DNA of 64,000 bases from Rhododendron vialii (Eukaryota > Streptophyta > Magnoliopsida > Ericales > Ericaceae), in NCBI RefSeq assembly GCF_030253575.1, contig NC_080559.1, forward strand, positions 5,168,501-5,232,500, read 5' to 3'. The notes under the pieces are model-generated. The model was given only the letters and a program-made list of their open reading frames with translations. It was not told where the DNA came from and made no database searches. Both the position numbers and the translations under genes were made by a program. Each line of letters begins with the position of its first letter. The stretch's first letter is position 1. Shown here piece after piece: positions 1 through 12,200 of the stretch.

Positions 1-71
1 GAAAAAGTTAACTCTTTCCTAACTCTTGTTTTCAATCCGGATCATTAGTTGTTGAGATGGACGGTTCGAAA

Positions 72-237
72 AGAGCCGGTCCTGAATTTTCAGGGCTTAA
101 AGAGAAAATTAAAAATAAAGTCCTTTTGTTAGACTATTACTTATAAGGAGTAAAAGAGTAGGAATGGCCCCTCAAATTCAAAAAAATTTGAAGGCCTAAA
201 CGGGCCGCAACACAAATTTTAACTCAAGATCGACTCT
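72..237. mobile_element. Small MITE, family A, copy 1
   Basis: About 166 bp with imperfect terminal inverted repeats. The left end reads AGAGCCGGTCCTGA, and the right end reads AGAGTCGATCTTGA on the opposite strand. A second copy lies at 23,253-23,414 with the same order of internal blocks (a GCTTAAAG-type block, then an AATTAAAAAT-type block, then a GGCCTAAA-type block). It has no coding capacity. I could not find a target site duplication for this copy. Confidence 0.5.
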
Positions 238-540
238 AGGTCCGGATGCACCCTGCAGGATACTCTACAGGAAGCTATTTTGCAGCATCCACGGATCCTT
301 ATGTATATATCAAGATTATTAATGAGACTTTTTGTTTGCCCCATGGAGATCGAATGGGGTAAGTGGCTTGCTTTCCACTAAACAACAACAACACTATTGG
401 AACATGGTCACGTGATGCTCTACTATACAATCATGTGCGATGCATAATGGTGGTGGAAAACCATAGTTTTCGCCACCGGCGGAAGGAATTTAATCTCATA
501 CTTATAAGTCGTGGATCATGTATTCATGTCACTGACGATA

Positions 541-1620
541 GGTTAAAAATGATGCGCAGGTTAATGAAGTCGATAGCAACGGTACACGAATTCGCAGATA
601 ACATCATAAGAAAAAGACTCGAAGAGAAAAGTGCAAACACAGAGGAAGACTTGCTTTCGAGGTTCATCGGAAGCACAGAGGATCACTCGCCTGAGTTTCT
701 CCGCGACATCGTCATAAGCATCATTCTTGCCGGACGGGACACCACCTCGTCCGCTCTCACGTCTTTCTTCTGGGTCGTATCGTCCCGGCCAGACATCACA
801 AATAACATACTACAAGAGCTCAAATCTATCAGGGCCCGTAACGCGAAACACGTCGGCGGTACGTAAAACCTTGCTAGAGTGTTTGGCCTAATAAGCTAAA
901 TAGCTTATTTTTTGTTTTATTCAATTTTTTTTTTACATTTGTTAATTTTTCATTTTTATTTAAAAAAATAAATTTCGATCATAATTCATAAAAAATTCAT
1001 GAAAAACCAAAAAATATGATTTTTTTTGAATTAAAAAAAAAGAGTCATTTGGCTTATTAGGCCAAACAACCCTTTTATAAGTCATTTGATTTACAAATAA
1101 AAATGTTCATACTTTAAAAAAGCTAACTTATAAGTGATACCAAACAGGGCCATACAGCTTCGACGAGCTACGCGAAATGCATTACCTCCACGCAGCGATT
1201 TCGGAGGCACTGCGGCTGTACCCACCGGTGGCGATCGACTCCAAGTTGTCCCTCAACGACGACGTGTTGCCTGACGGCACAATGCTCAAAAAGGGTTGGT
1301 TCCTGACGTACAGCTCGTACGCGATGGGTAGGATGGAGAGCATATGGGGAAAAGACTGTCGCGAGTTCAAGCCCGAGAGGTGGCTGGAGAACGGGGTGTG
1401 CAAGCAGGAGACGCCGTTCCGGTTCCCGGCTTTCCACGCGGGGCCGAGGATATGCCTGGGGAGGGAGATGGCGTACATCCAGATGAAGTCGATCGCCGCG
1501 GTGGTGGTCGAGAGGTTCGAGCTCGACGTGCTGAACAGAGGGGAGTGTCCGGAGCACATGTTGTCTTTGACTATTAGGATGAAAGGCGGGTTGCCTGTGT
1601 TGGTTAAGGAAAAAAACTGA
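541..1620 (+). pseudogene. CYP94-like cytochrome P450, 5'-truncated and interrupted
   Basis: This is a remnant of a clan-86 cytochrome P450 resembling the CYP94 fatty-acid/jasmonate omega-hydroxylases, which are heme monooxygenases of the ER membrane. The first block (541-862) encodes the region before and through the I-helix with AGRDTT. The second block (1158-1620) encodes the K-helix EALR (ExxR), FKPERW, and the heme loop FPAFHAGPRICLG with its cysteine ligand, ending in a stop at 1618-1620. Roughly the N-terminal half of a 500-residue P450, including the membrane anchor, is missing upstream. The open frame can be extended to an ATG at 363, but that part does not look like P450. A 295-bp AT-rich insertion separates the blocks and puts them in different frames. 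The subfamily call rests on remembered motif similarity. Confidence 0.75.
863..1157. mobile_element. MITE-like insertion inside the P450, bounded by GT...AG
   Basis: This AT-rich segment carries a perfect 16-bp inverted repeat, GTTTGGCCTAATAAGC, at 881-896 and inverted at 1052-1067. The right edge reads ACCAAACAGGGCC, which recalls hAT-type MITE ends. The segment begins with GT (863-864) and ends with AG (1156-1157). Removing exactly this stretch joins the two P450 blocks in frame (GGT-ACC-TTC-GAC-GAG). CYP94 genes are usually intronless, so an inserted element is more likely than an ancestral intron. Whether it is spliced is unknown. Confidence 0.55.
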
Positions 1621-2540
1621 TCTCCATGAGCTTTTGAGGCACCGCCACAATTATGTTATGTGATGTCTCCATGTCATTTATGGTCATGCGATTACGTGAA
1701 ATCCATAACTGAATGTATTAACCTCCAACGAATGTTTAGTCAAATAGAGTGTTATGGTACCATGTGATGGTGTCCGAGACCAATGAATAATGATTATTAT
1801 GCGTTTATGTATAATGAGACAAATTGCTTCCAAGTACATGTACGGTGAAGAGATTTTTGGACATTCTCAACAGCATTGAATAAACTTCTTGTTTAGGAGT
1901 ACTTATGAGATGCTGTCACGTGGTGCTTTAATACTTCTCAACGCTCTACGTTTCAATATGGTCTATATACTTAGTGGTGGGCGCTAAATAAAAGAAAGTG
2001 ATGTCAAGAGGTGCTGAGGCATTATGCAGTGGTGTTCCAAGACCACCCAATAATGTTCCTTGTTTGGTGGCTGCAATCTCAAGTGGAATATCTGTTAAGG
2101 AGCAGTAATTTATAATTTCTGTATCGTGAAAAACGCCAGATTATCTTTTTTACACTACTGCAATAAAAGAACTCTAACTAATATGTTAAATGCTTATGTG
2201 GTATTGATAACCCCTCTCTCATGTTAAATTTGACATTGATGTCAAAATTTATCTTTCACTACTTTACTCTCCAAAATTTTGAAGATGTCAAATTTTACGG
2301 GTCAAATTGCCACGTAAATCTTTAAAAAAAATTTGGCATGCTCAAATTTGAAGCCTGTAGGTACGGTCAAAAATCGTCAAACCTATTACCAAGGAAGACT
2401 ATTTGACCTTCCAATTGTTTACAGACACGTGGCAGCGGGACCCACGGAGAAAAGTAGCCTCAGTCAGATCTTTATCCAACGAAGAATAGTTGACCACCCA
2501 ATGAGAAAAAGGCACGTGAACGCACGAGAGGGATATTAGT
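1621..2540. other. Intergenic; possible Tourist-like MITE fragment near 2,205-2,345
   Basis: No gene is supported here. The first part would be the 3' flank of the P450 remnant. From about 2,205 to 2,345 the sequence repeats TCAAATTTGACAT-type motifs that also occur inside the Tourist-like MITEs near 52.6 and 55.3 kb. This may be a degraded relative, but I see no terminal repeats. Confidence 0.4.
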
Positions 2541-3330
2541 CCCTGTGGAAGTCGTCCGCGGGAAGCTACTGCGGAGCTCCAATGTTACCGCGGAATTATG
2601 AGACGCATCCTGAAATAATCCTATTAGAGGGGGACTTTGTGACTACAAAAGATGATATTAAAGAGTTCCCGGAGTCCCGTCCTAGCCTAGAGGCAGGGTC
2701 CGGGAGGGACCCCCGCGGAGAACGTACGATCGCCGCGGGTCGCGACCTCGCTCCAGTGGGAATAAGAGAATTTCTTGTGGCTTGGTGGCTTGGGATTGAG
2801 GTATCACCACGGGGTCATGAGCCGCTCCACGGACAAGTATCCGTGGAAAGGGCAAGTTTCCCCAAGGCCAGGAGGTACAGAGGGAACACGTGTCAGGATT
2901 TAATAGGAGCGCCGTCCTGGGCCTGACTCAGGCCCAGGTGCCTTATAAATACCCCTGACATTCCCAATGATGAGAGAGGACCTTTTTTCTGGGAGAAAGT
3001 GTGTGAGCACTGAATTTGAAGAAAGAGAACATTCTTCCTCAGAGAAAAGGAGTGACCTCACTCGCTCAAGCCCGGAAAAGGCCAAATACCCCGCGGAAAA
3101 CAAGAGAGACACGTTGCCTCTGTTCCATCTGTACCTTCTGCTCTTTCCCTCATCCCACAAGATTTCTTCCCTCTTCCGTTCGCTAATCATCAACCAATCA
3201 CACATCTCCAACTCAAGAATACTCACACGTAAGCAATTCCCACGGAACCCTCCTCCTACAAAGCCAATATTGGAGATGCTCACGATCTCTAGTTTAATTC
3301 TTCTTGTTAACAACTCTTGGGGTCTCCCGG
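2541..3330 (+). mobile_element. LTR-like fragment with TATA box (possible solo LTR)
   Basis: This stretch is GC-rich and non-coding, unlike its AT-rich surroundings. It has a promoter-like core, CCTTATAAATACCCC, at 2,941-2,955, followed by a purine-rich, leader-like region. That layout recalls the LTRs of plant Gypsy elements. The long open frame crossing this area continues into a foldback element and is not credible as a gene. Boundaries are approximate. I could not find matching TG/CA ends with a target site duplication, and no second LTR or internal domain is in the window. Confidence 0.3.
2916..2938. repeat. Perfect 11-bp inverted repeat just upstream of a TATA box
   Basis: CCTGGGCCTGA, one central base, then TCAGGCCCAGG. 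It lies a few bases 5' of the TATAAATA motif in the LTR-like fragment. It could be a dimeric factor binding site or simply part of the element. Confidence 0.6.
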
Positions 3331-3411
3331 CGTGTTTATATGAAACGGCTATGGTAGGAAGTAGAAACGGCAGGAGTAGCCTCGGATGTGTTGTAAGCTG
3401 GACCGAGATAC

Positions 3412-4162
3412 TAAGGCTGTGTTCCACAACCCAAATAAGAACTTATTTTTTGTTGAATAAGAAGGCTTGTTCCCCAAAAAATAAGAAGGAGGTGCTTATT
3501 TTTCAGAATTTATATAGGAACCAATGGGTGCCAGAGAGGGAAATCGTATCAGCGGCCGCGCCGGGTCATCTCCGGCCACCGGACGGCCGATCCGAGCCGT
3601 CCAAAAATTCTAAAAAAAAAAACCGAGGGGGCCATTGCGGGAATCAACGGCATCCGAGGTGTGTAGGGTGCATGATCCGAGCACCCCTTTTCCGTGTATA
3701 TATGATCATCACGTATACACGGAAAATGGGTGCTCGGATCAAGCACCCTACACACCTCGGATGCAGTTGATTCTCGCGACGGCCCCCTCGGTTTTTTTTT
3801 TTTGAATTTTTGGACGGCTCGGATCGGCCGTCCGGTGGCCGGAGATGGCCCGGCGCGGCCGCCGGTGCCCATTATCATAGCAACAGTCTTATTTTTTGTA
3901 TAAGGCAACTTCAAGCTAAAAAATCATGTGTTTACGCAAATAATTTTCCTATCACTATGGATCTTGTTTGATAGATCTCATTGAGATTTTTAATACGGTG
4001 TAAAAAAAATTGAATTTTTTTTTTTCATTTACATGATTTTTGAGTTTGAAAATGTGAAAGGAACTTTTTATTTGGGTTTTGTGGAATGACCCTTCTTATT
4101 TTTTAAAGAGAAGTGGCAAACTAAATACTTATTTTTTTAGAAGGTTTCCGGAACGGGGCCTA
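3412..4162. mobile_element. hAT-like MITE (family B) interrupted by a foldback element
   Basis: The left end CTAAGGCTGTGTTCC and the inverted right end TTAGGCCCCGTTCC form terminal inverted repeats. Both are followed inward by the AATAAG...TTATTTTTT blocks seen in the family B copies at 23,829, 59,170 and 63,093. Those copies are about 130 bp. This one is about 750 bp because the foldback element 3,526-3,870 and other sequence sit inside it. It has no coding capacity. Confidence 0.5.
3526..3870. mobile_element. Long foldback (hairpin) MITE, family C, copy 1
   Basis: The whole element is one imperfect palindrome of about 345 bp. Each arm is about 150-160 bp, and the turn is near 3,695-3,725 (CCGTGTATA ... 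TATACACGG). Arms share GCGGCCGCGCCGGG, ATCCGAGCCGTCC and AAAACCGAGGGGG with their complements. The ATCCGAGCCGT and AAAAAACCGAG blocks recur in the foldback at 54,090-54,464. No open frame of interest. The target duplication is unclear. Confidence 0.7.
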
Positions 4163-4420
4163 AACCTTACCCAAAAAAAAAAAAGAAAAAAACCGTGTAA
4201 AGCGGAAAACGGTTAATGAGAGCGTCTCCAAGTTTTACCTAACAGGATCACTCCACTCTCGTGACACAAGCACTCCAATTTCTTGCCGTCATCGCTCTTC
4301 TTTCTCTTTACAAAAATATCTCCTCCCCCCAAAATATCTCACCGCCGGGAATGCGATGCACATTTTGTTTCTTCTGTTCTGAGAGCTGCGGGTCTGTTTG
4401 TTTCTTCATAATCAATGGAG
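3871..4420. other. Intergenic upstream of DPE2
   Basis: This holds the right half of the interrupted family B MITE (to 4,162) and then about 250 bp of probable DPE2 promoter. The promoter part has pyrimidine-rich stretches and no recognisable gene. Confidence 0.4.
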
Positions 4421-4430
4421 TATATAAAAC
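4421..4430 (+). promoter_or_regulatory. Candidate TATA box for DPE2
   Basis: TATATAAAAC lies about 740 bp 5' of the DPE2 start codon. The spacing implies a 5'UTR with an intron. A possible donor is CAG|GTTTGT near 4,583, and a possible acceptor is TGCTAG near 5,146, shortly before the ATG. Both splice sites are guesses from consensus. Confidence 0.4.
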
Positions 4431-4683
4431 CCATTTTCAGATCCCTCTTTTTTTGCTCTCCACTCTCTTCCTATCAATAAACCTCACCATGTTCGTCTAA
4501 AGTTTGGAAGCAAAGTTCCTTTTTTACTTCAACCAAAGGTACCCACTACTGCACATCTCAGATTGTTCTTTCTGATTGTTTCAGGTTTGTTATTTTCGTG
4601 GATCTCATTTGGGTTATCTTCTCTAATCCAATTTAACAGTTGGGTTTTTCTTGGATTTGTGTTTACTTCAATATTTTTAGTAG

Positions 4684-4976
4684 TACCTGATCGACTCTAC
4701 GTTTTAATCTCTGGGTTTTTGCTACTCCCAGAAAGATTGTCCTGTCCGCGAAACAATAACTTAAAAATAATGTACTTTTGTCGAGAAAGATTCGAACTTT
4801 TAGTTACTAAATATCATTCTCTTATTTGTACATGATCGACTCTGTACGTTTTAGTCTCTGGGTTTTTGCCAGTACTATTGCCATATTGTCCCGTCCGCAA
4901 AACAAGAAATTAAAAATAATGTATTTTTGTCAGGAAAGATTCAAACTTTTTACCCTTAGTTTCTAGAAATCAATGA
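4684..4976 (+). repeat. Tandem duplication, about 145 bp, two diverged copies
   Basis: Copy 1 starts at TACCTGATCGACTCT (4,684) and copy 2 at TACATGATCGACTCT (4,829). Both continue through CTCTGGGTTTTTGC, a TCC[TC]GTCCGC block and AAATAATGTA. It sits in the presumed 5'UTR intron of DPE2. Confidence 0.7.
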
Positions 4977-5165
4977 GTTCTTTGTAATTATAATAAGAGG
5001 TTGAATTTTTCTTGACAAAAAGTACATTTTTGTAAGTTCTCGTTTTGTAGACCAAACAATCTTTTAGGGAGGGAGTATTAATTTTTTGATAGAATTCGTT
5101 TGACAGCTGCATTGAATCTCACAAGTTAGGTTTTGGTTATTGCTAGATTTTCATATATTGGAGCA

Positions 5166-8100
5166 ATGGTCAATTTGGGTCTGATCTCTGGGAATAAGGG
5201 TACGAAATCAGTGGGGTTGAGTTTCAGAATCCCTTACAATACTCAATGGGGTCAGAGCCTGGTGGTTTGTGGTTCGGAATCTGTGTTGGGTTCATGGAAT
5301 GTGAAGAGGGGTCTTGCGTTGAGCCCTCAACATCAAGGTGATGAGCTCATTTGGCGAGGAAGTACGGCCGTCCCGGCCGGGTTCAAATGTGAGTACAGTT
5401 ATTATGTGGTGGATGATGATAGGAATGTTCTGAGATGGGAGGCTGGTAAGAAGAGGAAACTAGTGCTCCCTGATGGCCTTAGGGATGGAGAGGTGGTGGA
5501 ACTTCATGATCTTTGGCAGGTCCTACTTTTACTTTATTCTCAAACCTCATTTTCTTTTTCTTTTTTTCATTAATTATCCCTTCTAGGTTCTGGTGGTGCT
5601 ACGAGTACAGAAAAAGTATACTAAAAAATTTACTCCATAATCAAAATAGTTGTGGTTCCAACATAAAATCTTGAGATGGGGCCCACACCTATTGTGAGTT
5701 TGGAGTAGATTTTTTGCTATACTTTTTTAGTTTCCCTAACATTACTAGGTTTCCTTTTGTTCCTATCATTATGGAAGTACTAACACTTTGGGTCCAGATT
5801 TAGTTTAGTTATGGGTACTTTTGTTTGGGAATTATCATCGTAATGAAATACAAGTATGATAGGTTTGTTATGATTCAATGATTGGGTGATTTCGACAAAT
5901 ATTGAGTTTCAGCTTTTATTTTGCCGCTCAAAACAGAAAATAATGTCGTAGCACTGCTAAGGCACTTAAAGGTTACGTAAGGCAGTGGTGGTGTAGTTGT
6001 TATTATGTAATCTTTACGTTAACATTAATCATCTTAAGGGCGAAATCCAAAATTCTAATTTGCAAGAATTTGGGTACCAAAAGATGCACTTGACAATGTG
6101 GACCATGATTACACGGAGTCATAGTTGTCTGTAGTTTTTGTTTTTTGAGAGGTTCTTGTATTTCTCCATTAAGTTAAATGCTTGACCTTAACTGAAAAAA
6201 GAATTTCCTTTTCCGACACAGACTAGTTCCGATGGCCTCCCTTGTACAAGTGCCTTCAGAAATGTCATCTTTCGCAAGACTTGGAGCACTGAGATTCAGA
6301 GGCCCCTTGGGGTAATTCAGACTAAGTTGGATGAAAATGGTAATTCTTCTCAGTTTGACTTTAGGTTGACATTAGATATTTATTTTCAGAAACATCATCT
6401 AGCCAGATATGTTGCTTACAAATTAATGCTGTGAGCAGGTTCAGTCGTAGTTCAGTTCAGAATTTGCTGCCCAAATATAGAGGAAGAAACATCAGTAAGG
6501 TCTTCTTTCCTGGCTGAATATTACACAATTCTGTGCAAATATTTCAGTGCCTTCAGAGTTTTGCTGTGATGTTATTGAAATAGCTAGGGTTGATGAAGTT
6601 GAACTCTTGACTTCACACCTTTCTGCAGATATATGTGATTGGCAGTTCTACGAGATTGGGGCAGTGGAAGGTCCAGGATGGACTCAAACTCTATTATGCT
6701 GGTGATTCTATTTGGCAAGCAGATTGTGTTGTGCAAAAGGATGATTTTCCTATAAAATATCCTTGGCTTATTGAATGATTCAATATGTACTATTTGCTAG
6801 TTCTTATCATGTACCCAGAAAAGGACAGGAAAGAAAATGTCATCTTTATTTGACCCTCCCTTAACAGCTGTTTCACGTACAAGTACAGTAAATATGGCAA
6901 GGCAGGAAACTTTTGTCCTGAAACTGGTCCAAATCGGGAGCTCGTTGAATTGTCAGAACCTCAACCAAGATCCATTATACTTTCAGATGGAATGATGCGG
7001 GTAAAGCAGCTTATAAAAAAATCAGTTGCTTCGCTTTATAAACAACTAACTAAATGGCTTTGTTTATTTGTTTGTTAGGAAATGCCATGGCGCGGCGCTG
7101 GTGTAGCAGTCCCTATGTTCTCCATTAGATCGGAAGCCGATCTTGGAGTTGGAGAGTTCCTTGACCTAAAGATACTTGTAGACTGGGCTGTTGAATCGGG
7201 ATTTCATTTGGTTCAGCTTTTACCAATCAATGATACATCAGTTCATGGGATGTGGTGGGACTCATATCCATACAGGTATTAGATCATGTTATCATACTTG
7301 TATATTCTACACAACGTTGAAGTTTGTTGCTGTTTCACATTCTCATCTCTCTTACTATAGAGTGGAAAACATTTATTGAGGGTACTTGCCTAAGTACATT
7401 CACTGATCTTACATTCATCAACTAGGTCCATACCATAAGAGAATTATTTTGGACACCTACATTTAATGAGTTTCAGTTATATCAAAAAGTATATGATCCC
7501 ATTGGGCTCCCGACATTTTGAACCAATGAGGGTTAAGGTAGAAGGTGAACAAAATTGGACTCATATCATAATCCTAGTCCTGCAAGAAGTACGTACACTA
7601 GAAAGTTGTTGGCCCACAGATGCATGAGCTTTTTTGTCTTGTACTGATCTTTGAGGCACGCATCCAGGTACAAAGTATGATATGGGAATGCTGCAGTGAC
7701 AATGGTCAGAAGTAGAACTAATTTGCCATCATAGTTTTTACAATAAAATTTTGACAATTTTGGAAGTGCATTATGCAGAACTATTGTAGACTACTTTTTA
7801 AATGATTTTCTAAAAGCATGTTGTCGTTAAAGGATTCAACCTGCAAGCCCGGAGCTCATGTCAAAAGTAAGGTACAAGTTGCCATCACATTAGACAACCT
7901 ACAAACCATAATTGGAAAGCATGTTAAGCATCATAAAGAAATCTTACCAAGCCAACTTCATTTTTGAAAAAAAGAAAGTCCTATTCAGGTGCTTTTTATG
8001 TTTTGAACAGCCCTGCTAACAACTGGTCACCAAGTGGGCGCTGGTAAAGGTTCAAACAAAGCCAAAAAATACTGATTTCACTAATAACAATACATTTTGC

Positions 8101-11100
8101 ACATTCCGATGGACCAATTTTTCCAATTTCCAACAATCTTCATCAACAGTACCACTTTGAAGGATGAGCCCTCAGCTTCACCAATACCCCCATTATTTGC
8201 CTACAATTAACAACTCCCCAGTGATCCAGTGTGAGGTCATAGATTGCTCGTGCGCCGCATAACCTCGCCCGCAGCATCAATCTTCGGGGGTCCCTAGGCT
8301 CCGTACCCAATCTAGGCAAGATATGTAAGCTCAGGGTGCAAGTTTTGAGTTGAGCCTACCTGGTGAGGCAAGGTATTGAGGCCCACAAGCGGCGGTTAGG
8401 CCATGACGCACTGAGTTTGATCTTTGATGAGTGTGAGGTCCATGAAATGGTGACAGAGAGATATTTATCAGTCAAATGTGTCAGCTGAAAACAGTGATGA
8501 CAGTGGACACGTTGCATTAAAATGCATTGCATAAGCATGCTGGCTGAGAATTATGATTACTGTGATCATGTGACTTATGTACTACCTTGATTAAAGGCTA
8601 TGGTTGTGGATTGAGAAATTACAGAATCGCCACCGAAATCTTTTCATGAATTTGGTGGCCAATTTATTGCATGTTCAGACTCTTTTGTAGTAAATTCCAT
8701 GAGGAAAGTGGTGAACCAAGATGTTAACAAGTGGGTTGGCATTTTGCTGCTCTAATTGTTTAGTGACTAAATGCACCTGAAGATTAATTTTTCTTATCCA
8801 TCCTAACGATTAAGTTGTAATTGTATTTCCTCTCTCATTTTGGTCATGCAGTTCTCTCTCTGTGTTTGCATTGCACCCATTGTATTTGAGAGTACAGGCG
8901 CTTTCAGAAAGAATTCCAGAGGAGATAAAGGTTATCTGCATACCCTTCTCTGCCATTGTTTGCGCAATCATAGATAACAGTAGCGTTGCCTACCTGTTGA
9001 AATGTCAATTCTGGGTGCCTGATAACTGTATATTGTATATCCACCATGGGGAATGATTCAGATGATTCCATACTGATCCGGGTGGTCTAGTGTAGCACTA
9101 GACTCTACCGAACATATCTCCATGTCATCTAATAAGGATAACGATCTATCTTGATATGTCCCTAATCACTTGATTATTTGTTTTGTTTTTGTCTGCCATA
9201 TTTATTTTGGTATTTCCTTGTCTCTGATGCTTTTCGCAGGAAGAAATTCAAAGAGCGAAAGAACTGCTGGATGGGAAGGTATTTGTAGCTTCATCGATTT
9301 GTTTTGTTGATTATACATTATAATTGTTGAAAGACACTCGGTAATTTACTGTAACTTATCTGAGGCAGGCAGCTTTATAAGCAGCATCAGTTGACCTGAG
9401 AAATTTCTAGTATGAGTCGCCACTATCACAATATTGCTTCGACGCTTCATTATCATAAAGCCGAAAAATCTTTGATCATCTGCAGCTTTTTCCTTGCCTA
9501 CTTATACTATGCTTGCATAAGACCGTCTCTAACGGCAGTGCATCTCTTCAGAAAATCCCAATATTTGGCAAGATGTTTCATTTTGTGCATTCCAAGGCAG
9601 GCCATTTTGTTTAGCAAAATAATGGCTCTGCCATTTTCTAAGCTAAATATGGCTGGAGCCATTTCTTGCCGCTTCACATTTTGCTTCTTTCATTTTCAAC
9701 TTCCAAATCAAAAACATTAAGTGAGACTTCAAAAAACATGCATCTGAGACTATCCCAAAAATAAAAAAACGCAGAATTTGTAATCCCGGACAAAACCTGG
9801 AATAGAAACTATGAGGTTCTAGAGCAGTAGAGAATTCAAAATTTTATTCAAAATTCCTAGAAAAACAATGAAGAAAGAGATAGAAATTAGAATCGTGGAT
9901 TTGCCATTCTTCTCACCGGAATTCCAAAGACGACGACGTTGAGCACTCAAGCTCTTGAAGATTCGTAGGTGTTTCTCTCCCACCAAACTCGGACCATTTT
10001 AGCATATGATTGCGTTGCAATTTGTTTTCTTTGTTTGGGAGAAGGTGATATTGCATGGTTTCCATGTCTTCCAGATTATTCCTAGTGATCTAACGACTAA
10101 GATTAGATGCACAGAAGGTGGCCAAGATTAATTTAATAGAGTGGTCCCATAGCCTAGAGTAATTAATGGTATGGCTGTGATTAGGACTTAGGAGTGATCC
10201 AAGAGCTGTGATTATATATGACTAATCAAAGGACTGTGATTGAGCATGACTAATCCAAAGGCTGTGATGATGTGGGAGTGCTCCACTGGCTGCAAGAGAT
10301 GGTTGGGCAAAAAATGAGTTTGGCACCATTGGAGCAATTCTGCAGAAATTTAGCCAAATGGCAATTTCCCAGTTTAGAAACGTCTTTGGCTTTGATCATT
10401 TGGCTCCAGTCATTGGAGTTTCTCTTAGATGCCTCTCTAAAGCTTTTGTCATCAGATATAGATCCAACCATTTTAGCTAAAGGGCTTTAGGCATTATAGA
10501 TGTACTGATCGCCCTTACCATCAACAATCAATTTCCCCCGTACATAAGTTGTTGAAATCAGCTTGGTGATATTTCGAACTTACCTCTTGTGCTACCTGTA
10601 AAAAATAACGTCTTTATTTCTAGGTGACTTCCATTACTCTCGGAGCATAATTGCAGATAATAAATATGTGCCTAAATAACTAAGAGGTCGAATTGAGGCT
10701 TTCCTACCCAATGTGGCATATTTAGCTTCTCTAGTACTCAAACTTCGTATTTTCCCTTTAAAGAATTGGACTCGGGTCTATTCTGATTAACATTGGTTGA
10801 GGAGGTAATAATGCTATATTACCTTGTCAGGATTCTGTATTCTGATATTAGTGCATCCTTTTTTTGGTATCTTTAAGTGGGACATTCTGTAAAATATTAA
10901 GCTGGGATTTGATCTTAATACTCTCTTGATTCAATTTTGCACATAAGCTGGCTCAATATAAACTAGACTGTGTCCACACAACGCTTGGGGCGGAGGGAGC
11001 ATGGGTCCAGGGGAGTCATGTGTCCCTCCTGGAATTTTATCACCTACTCTCTTTTTTACACCTATTCAAAAAAAATTGGAAGAATTGAAGTTTTTGGGTA

Positions 11101-12154
11101 TTGGGTTTATTGTGTTATCATGGGTTTCCAACTAAATCAATGGACCCCTTCAAAAATTAAATGCTCGTTTCACCGAGGAAAATATTGAATTGCTACTTTT
11201 TGTGGTATATTTGATTCCATCCAACTCATTTTCTGACAATTTCTCATGATTAAAAACTCGTCAGGGTTAATTGTAAGAAAAATTGGCAACAAATATTTAG
11301 ACATTTGTGCTTATATTTTGAAGCTTTTGAATACATTATATTATAAGCTATTGTGCCTAGTAGAGAATATTTAAATTTTTGTGCTCAATATTTCTTTTTT
11401 ATATTTTACGTGAATTTTTTTAGTTTGTTGTGAAAAGTTGCCCCCTCTAAACAGGATTCCTGGCTCCGCCACTGCACAACACCATTTGAAAACAAGGAAA
11501 GGAAAAGAGATTGGTTGCAAAATATTACTATTAGAATTTATATGGTGAGGGAAAAACATAGGGTTGTGCACGTATTTGTGTTGGTAACTATTACACACAT
11601 GCTAAGCTATGTGTGTGTTAAAGCCAATGGACACATTAAGAACTGCTGTGCACAGTTTTGTGAATTTTTTGCACCAATCTCAAGATCTCATTTTGACACT
11701 GCTGAAAAGATCAATGTAACAGGCTGTAACAATCGTTGTCTTTCATGTTTTATTATGGGCTACTAATTTGTTAGATCAAATGAATTGTATGCACACGGTT
11801 GACCGTTTCGGACTTGTTTTCACAGTTATAGAAGGGTCTGGATCATCTTTTCTGTTGAAATTTTTTTACTGCTCCCCGCATTTATTTTACTTCTGTTTTG
11901 ATCTGTGGTACAGGATGTAGATTATGAGGCAACCATGGCCACGAAGCTTTCAATTGCCAAGAAAATTTTTGTTCTCGAGAAGGATACGATACTAAACTCA
12001 GATTCCTTCAGCAATTTTTTTACTGAGAATGAGGTTATACATATAGTACCCTCTTCCATTCTAACTAAAATAAAATTACTTTTGCATAACTGGTTTGGCA
12101 GTTCATTCTATTGTTGTGAACTTTTCCATTCTCCTTTGAAGTTGAACAGCATTT

Positions 12155-12200
<46 letters not shown>

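Noticed and set aside
2967-3770. 267-codon open frame
   Set aside because: It crosses the LTR-like leader, a MITE end and half of a foldback element, and its protein resembles nothing. Chance frame.
6757-6876. Reading DPE2 intron 4 as GT-AG using the AG of CTTAACAG or the AG after GTACAAG
   Set aside because: No nearby GT donor pairs with these acceptors in the correct phase, and the AT-AC choice gives the family sequence.
9412-9720. 102-codon frame inside DPE2 intron 8
   Set aside because: No homology, no splice context of its own, and AT-rich intron composition.
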